This document shows positions 6,844 through 8,095 of a DNA stretch of 8,095 bases, piece after piece. The notes below the pieces were generated by a model. It was given only the letters and a program-made list of their open reading frames with translations. It made no database searches and was not told the DNA's origin. The stretch's first letter is position 1; each line of letters begins with the position of its first letter. The stretch is from Firmicutes bacterium CAG:449. Its GTDB lineage: Bacteria; Bacillota_I; Bacilli_A; RFN20; CAG-449. A program made the position numbers and the translations under genes. The stretch spans positions 45,895 to 53,989 of the forward strand of contig FR889421.1 of the NCBI GenBank assembly GCA_000432895.1, in the 5' to 3' direction.

Positions 6844-7803
6844 CTATAATATCGTTTCTTTATCGATAATTGATAATTCATATTGACCAGTAGAAATTAC
6901 TTTTTCTCTAGGATTATAGTCATATAAACCATCTACTCTTATTGAACCTGTTGTTTTAGGCATTGATGCATATAAAATAGTATTTTCGTGATATTCATCA
7001 TATTTTTTAAATGTTTCATCTAAAGATACAACATAACCACCATTTGACAAAACATAATTATTATATTTAGAATCAACTGGAACTAAATCTAATTCATCAC
7101 TTCCTGGAACTGCAGAAACTATAAATTCAACAATATCCGCTTCTATAACTTCTATTGATTGAATATTCATAAGATCAGCATTAACACTACCTGGATAGCT
7201 TTCTGTACAAATAAATTCGCCAGTATATTCAATTACTAGTTCATCACCAGCAATAAGTTTATATATCCCATAATCAGAAGGATCAAACCATATAAGATTT
7301 CCATTTAATAAAGTAGTCAATTCTCCACTTATGTGCATCCCATAATCATGCATAACAAATACATTTGTTGTGTGTACTTCTACAATAGGAGGAACTTTTG
7401 TGACAAAATCGCTATAATCTACTTTATTTAAAGATTCATATAGTGTTTCATTGTTAAAATAATAAAGTTTATAGTCTAAAACATAAAAATTGATTCCTTC
7501 GTTTGTATTATCAAACTCTAAATGCAACCAAAATTTATATTCTTTATATATTTTTCTAATTTCATTATACGGCATATCACTTAACACATAATCTACATCT
7601 AATATTTTTTCATAATCTCCTTCAAAGGAAAATTGAACAGATATCATTGGACCATTATTAATTAGAACTCGGGTAACATCGTTTATTTCTTTGTTAGTAA
7701 TTTCATTAAATGAATATTTAGTAGTAGGTTGAGTTTGAATACAACCAGCAAATCCAAATAAAACAAATATTGATAAAATCAGTGTTTTTATTTTCTTAAA
7801 CAT
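6844..7803 (-). CDS. Putative lipoprotein, N-terminal 319 residues of a frameshifted gene
   Basis: A secreted lipid-anchored protein of unknown function. Residues 1-21 are a type II signal peptide: KKIK, a hydrophobic core, and the lipobox FAGC with the lipidated cysteine at 21 (phenylalanine instead of the usual leucine at -3). Residues 30-135 look like a mixed alpha/beta domain. Around 184-220, IAGDELVIEYTGEFI, then ESYPG and IQSIEV, recall the OB-like pattern of small DUF3221-type proteins; this is resemblance only. Residues 225-319 continue as beta-rich sequence. The ATG at 7803 has an excellent SD (AAAGGAGGTT at 7811-7820) 9 nt away. The frame ends in TAG at 6844, but one added base near 6850 lets it run on through recognisable protein to about 6047, for about 585 residues in total. 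So this is probably a truncated remnant that may still be made as a shortened lipoprotein. It could also be a real shorter gene next to debris, which I think less likely. Confidence 0.7.
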   Translation of the reverse strand: MFKKIKTLILSIFVLFGFAGCIQTQPTTKYSFNEITNKEINDVTRVLINNGPMISVQFSFEGDYEKILDVDYVLSDMPYNEIRKIYKEYKFWLHLEFDNTNEGINFYVLDYKLYYFNNETLYESLNKVDYSDFVTKVPPIVEVHTTNVFVMHDYGMHISGELTTLLNGNLIWFDPSDYGIYKLIAGDELVIEYTGEFICTESYPGSVNADLMNIQSIEVIEADIVEFIVSAVPGSDELDLVPVDSKYNNYVLSNGGYVVSLDETFKKYDEYHENTILYASMPKTTGSIRVDGLYDYNPREKVISTGQYELSIIDKETIL

Positions 7804-7810
7804 AGTTTAC

Positions 7811-7820
7811 AACCTCCTTT
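7811..7820 (-). promoter_or_regulatory. Strong Shine-Dalgarno of the lipoprotein gene
   Basis: The minus strand reads AAAGGAGGTT, a near-perfect match to the 16S rRNA tail, 9 nt before the ATG at 7803. It fixes that start codon and shows that translation initiation signals are intact although the gene is broken downstream. Confidence 0.75.
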
Positions 7821-7879
7821 TATATAAAAATACAATTTATATAAATAAATTGGTGCAATTATAATATTACTGCTACTTA

Positions 7880-7888
7880 ATTATACCA
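7880..7888 (-). promoter_or_regulatory. Extended -10 promoter for the lipoprotein gene
   Basis: The minus strand reads TGGTATAAT, a perfect -10 hexamer (7880-7885) with the TG extension. No good -35 lies 17 nt upstream, as is common for extended -10 sites. It would give a leader of about 70 nt to the ATG at 7803. A second TATAAT at 7858-7863 is an alternative. Both are guesses in AT-rich DNA, but the extended match is above what is expected by chance. Confidence 0.4.
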
Positions 7889-7898
7889 CATAACGAAC

Positions 7899-7926
7899 AA
7901 AAAATGCTTTACTTATGAAAAAAGCA
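7899..7926 (-). terminator. Leftward terminator-like hairpin
   Basis: On the minus strand TGCTTT (7926-7921) pairs with AAAGCA (7910-7905) around a 10-nt loop, followed by six Ts (7904-7899). It would end transcripts from a minus-strand gene lying to the right of the window. The 6-bp stem with two G-C pairs is weak. It sits just upstream of the lipoprotein promoter, which suits a boundary between transcription units. Confidence 0.4.
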
Positions 7927-7962
7927 AATCCACAATAAAGCAGATTCGATAAATTTGTTTTT

Positions 7963-8025
7963 AATAGATAATATTGTCAAAATGCCCATTTAAAATTTAA
8001 TGTTTTCTTAAAGATATTATCTACT
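7963..8025. repeat. Inverted repeat with 10-bp perfect arms, within a gene-free stretch
   Basis: TAGATAATAT (7965-7974) and ATATTATCTA (8014-8023) are perfect inverted copies 39 nt apart; beyond one mismatch two more bases pair on each side (7962-7963 with 8025-8026). Inside, CATT (7987-7990) and AATG (7999-8002) also pair. It could fold as a long AT-rich hairpin, a protein-binding palindrome or the relic of a small mobile element. No flanking target duplication or transposase is visible. The rest of 7927-8095 shows no gene I can support. Confidence 0.4.
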
Positions 8026-8095
8026 ATGGAGTTTTTAATTAACAGCATTAGTAATTACGGAGCGTCATTATAATTTATTTGAATAATTTGAACAT

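Noticed and set aside
6844..7803. Programmed frameshifting or phase variation of the lipoprotein gene
   Set aside because: The joins are not at slippery heptamers or long homopolymers, and several independent breaks plus nonsense codons point to decay.
8026..8073. Plus-strand 15-codon frame starting ATG at 8026
   Set aside because: No SD, no recognisable sequence, and its start overlaps the end of the inverted repeat.
8055..8093. 3' end of a minus-strand gene (VQIIQINYNDAP then TAA)
   Set aside because: Only about 13 codons are inside the window, too few to separate from chance, although the leftward hairpin at 7899-7926 would fit such a gene.
1..8095. Mycoplasma-type code (TGA read as tryptophan) for the whole organism
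   Set aside because: At least 19 tryptophans in the intact genes are all TGG and none is TGA. A TGA-recoding AT-rich genome would use TGA heavily. The broken genes also carry TAG stops and frameshifts, which recoding cannot explain.

Overview
This AT-rich window looks chromosomal and comes from a low-GC Gram-positive lineage (Bacillota, Bacilli or a relative). The signs are a DnaB helicase, WalJ/YycJ, RlmH and a YfhO-family membrane protein in a row, AGGAGG-type ribosome binding sites, and strongly A/T-ending codons. The intact genes spell tryptophan only as TGG (at least 19 codons), so the standard bacterial code applies even though no gene here stops at TGA.

Left part (1-5246, plus strand): a tight housekeeping operon. 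It holds the 3' part of dnaB (replicative helicase, cut by the window edge), walJ (metallo-beta-lactamase-fold nuclease), rlmH (23S rRNA pseudouridine methyltransferase) and a 1039-residue YfhO-family polytopic membrane protein, probably a GT-C-type glycosyltransferase of the cell envelope. Spacing is 1 nt, then an 8-nt overlap, then stop abutting start, so translational coupling is likely. In Bacillus-type genomes purA and walRKHI lie between dnaB (dnaC) and walJ; here they are absent from the interval.

Right part (5243-8095, features mostly on the minus strand): an accessory, decaying region. A 149-codon orphan gene converges on the YfhO gene, and their stop codons share two bases. Its DNA contains two hairpins with T-rich tails facing the rightward operon, so the operon's terminators may lie antisense inside the neighbour. 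Reading leftward from 7803 is a lipoprotein gene with an extended -10 promoter, a strong SD and a lipobox. Its frame breaks at about 6850, but recognisable protein continues in shifted frames to 6047. I read 7803-6047 as one broken gene of about 585 codons with four apparent single-base deletions and three in-frame stops. A second broken small membrane-protein gene follows at 6025-5788. The last 290 bases (7804-8095) hold regulatory signals, a terminator-like hairpin and a 10-bp-arm inverted repeat, with no supportable gene.

I found no tRNA, rRNA, CRISPR array, transposase or origin. No clearly new system is evident. The points most worth checking are the antisense-embedded terminators, the repairable lipoprotein pseudogene and the compact dnaB-walJ-rlmH-YfhO operon.
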